Assembly: GCF_051307045.1 (NCBI RefSeq)
Contig: NZ_CP150452.1
Coordinates: 1,736,001 to 1,800,000 of the forward strand
From: Dryocola sp031988645
GTDB taxonomy: Bacteria; Pseudomonadota; Gammaproteobacteria; Enterobacterales; Enterobacteriaceae
DNA length: 64,000 bases
Direction of reading: 5' to 3'
Position 1 is the first letter of the stretch; each line of letters opens with the position of its first letter. Shown here piece after piece: positions 63,255-64,000 of the stretch. A program made the position numbers and the translations under genes. A model generated the notes under the pieces. The model did no database searches, was not told the origin of the DNA, and saw only the letters and a program-made list of their open reading frames with translations.

Positions 63255-64000
63255 ATGGCACAGACAATGAAATCCCATAAAAATAAGATCGCGGCCTTGC
63301 TCCTTCTGGCGCTTTCCGGCGCTGGCGTAACGGCGGCCCATGCCGACCAGCTGGCTGATATTCAAAAGGCTGGCGTGGTAAGAGTCGCAACTTTCGACGC
63401 TAACCCGCCATTTGGCTCTATAGACGCTAAAACACACGATATCGTCGGCTATGACGTTGATTTCGCAAAGGCGCTGGCCCACTCCCTAGGCGTTAAGCTG
63501 CAGCTGGTCGCCACCAATCCGGCCAACCGTATTCCTCTTTTGCAGTCCGGCAAGGTCGATTTGATTGTGGCGGATATCACCATCACGCCGGAGCGCGCGC
63601 AGGTGGTGGATTTCTCCACGCCCTATTTTGTGACCGGTCAGCAGTTCCTGGTGCCCGCCGCTTCGCCGGACAAGCTTGATGATTACGGGCACGCCCGCAT
63701 TGGCGCGGTAAAAGGCACCACCGGTGAGCAGGCGCTGCATCAACGCTTCCCGTCCGCGCGCGTACTTTCCTACGACGATATTCCGCTGGCGTTAACCGCG
63801 CTGCGTAACGGCAACGTGCAGGCTATTACCCAGGACAGCACCATTCTGGCCGGGCTGCTGGCCGAAGCGCCGGACAAAGCGAAATTCAAAATCCTGCCGG
63901 ACCTGCTGAGCAAAGAAGAAATCGGCGTCGGCGTGAAGAAAGGGGAGGCGTCGCTGTTAAATGCGGTGAACGGCGAGCTGGTGAAGCTTGAGCAAAGCGG
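63255..64000 (+). CDS. amino-acid ABC transporter substrate-binding protein (partial, runs off the window)
   Basis: 248 residues are readable before the window ends with no stop. Signal peptide of about 30 residues (ending AAHA), then a type 2 periplasmic binding fold (family 3): VVRVATFDANPPFGSIDAKTHDIVGYDVDFAKALAHSLGVKLQLV, NRIPLLQSGKVDLIVADITITPERAQVVDFSTPYF. This is the polar/glutamate-type group. CAAGGAAA precedes the ATG. The permease and ATPase genes presumably follow. Start chosen at the codon with the ribosome site. Confidence 0.88.
   Translation, partial: MAQTMKSHKNKIAALLLLALSGAGVTAAHADQLADIQKAGVVRVATFDANPPFGSIDAKTHDIVGYDVDFAKALAHSLGVKLQLVATNPANRIPLLQSGKVDLIVADITITPERAQVVDFSTPYFVTGQQFLVPAASPDKLDDYGHARIGAVKGTTGEQALHQRFPSARVLSYDDIPLALTALRNGNVQAITQDSTILAGLLAEAPDKAKFKILPDLLSKEEIGVGVKKGEASLLNAVNGELVKLEQS

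Overview
The window is chromosomal DNA from a member of the Enterobacteriaceae. It carries the block known from the 25-minute region of Escherichia coli in the same order and orientation: comR-bhsA, ldtC, mfd, ycfT, lolCDE, nagK, cobB, potDCBA, pepT, roxA, phoQP, purB, hflD, mnmA, nudJ, rluE, icd. Protein lengths match the E. coli ones closely. It is not E. coli itself, because several cassettes are inserted between backbone genes. The genus (Enterobacter, Cedecea or Leclercia-like) cannot be fixed from the sequence alone.

Layout. 0-3.2 kb: the end of an aerobactin-type siderophore locus (iucA, partial, divergent from shiF and a ferric-siderophore reductase gene, with a Fur box between). 3.2-23.5 kb: backbone, interrupted by a drug-exporter/LysR pair at 4.5-7.1 kb. 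It covers copper and stress genes, cell wall cross-linking, transcription-coupled repair, lipoprotein sorting, sugar kinase/deacylase, spermidine/putrescine import and peptidase T. 23.6-39.5 kb: an accessory island between pepT and roxA, which are neighbours in E. coli. It holds about sixteen small metabolic or stress genes, many in regulator/target pairs (LysR-TauE, ArsR operon, CGNR-hydrolase, LysR-GST, MerR-epimerase), an intact fosA-type gene and a decayed second copy, and fragments of other genes. 39.7-50.3 kb: backbone roxA to icd, with one extra TIM-barrel gene between phoP and purB. 50.3-57 kb: a scar-like stretch after icd with a degenerate copy of the icd 3' end, a tRNA-Thr, a LexA-controlled dinI-family gene, a YoaJ-like 24-residue membrane protein and a Bor-like lipoprotein, which together suggest a lost icd-integrating prophage. 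57-64 kb: nimT/nimR (2-nitroimidazole export), yeaO, a DUF523 gene, a CTP-synthase-like amidotransferase, a chemoreceptor and the start of an amino-acid ABC transporter gene.

The most striking sequence-level signal is technical or epigenetic. Eleven genes, including mfd, lolE, purB, phoQ and potC, are split by a +1 frameshift, and every one is a single extra G/C inside a GGCC tetranucleotide. Removing that base restores a full-length protein each time. This points to a systematic base-calling error at GGCC, plausibly because the sites are methylated, rather than to eleven real mutations. The frameshifted genes are therefore annotated as intact genes with a probable sequence error. I found no CRISPR array, no intact insertion sequence and no intact prophage. 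I did not find a clear-cut new defence or toxin system; the best candidates for undescribed biology are small operons in the pepT-roxA island.
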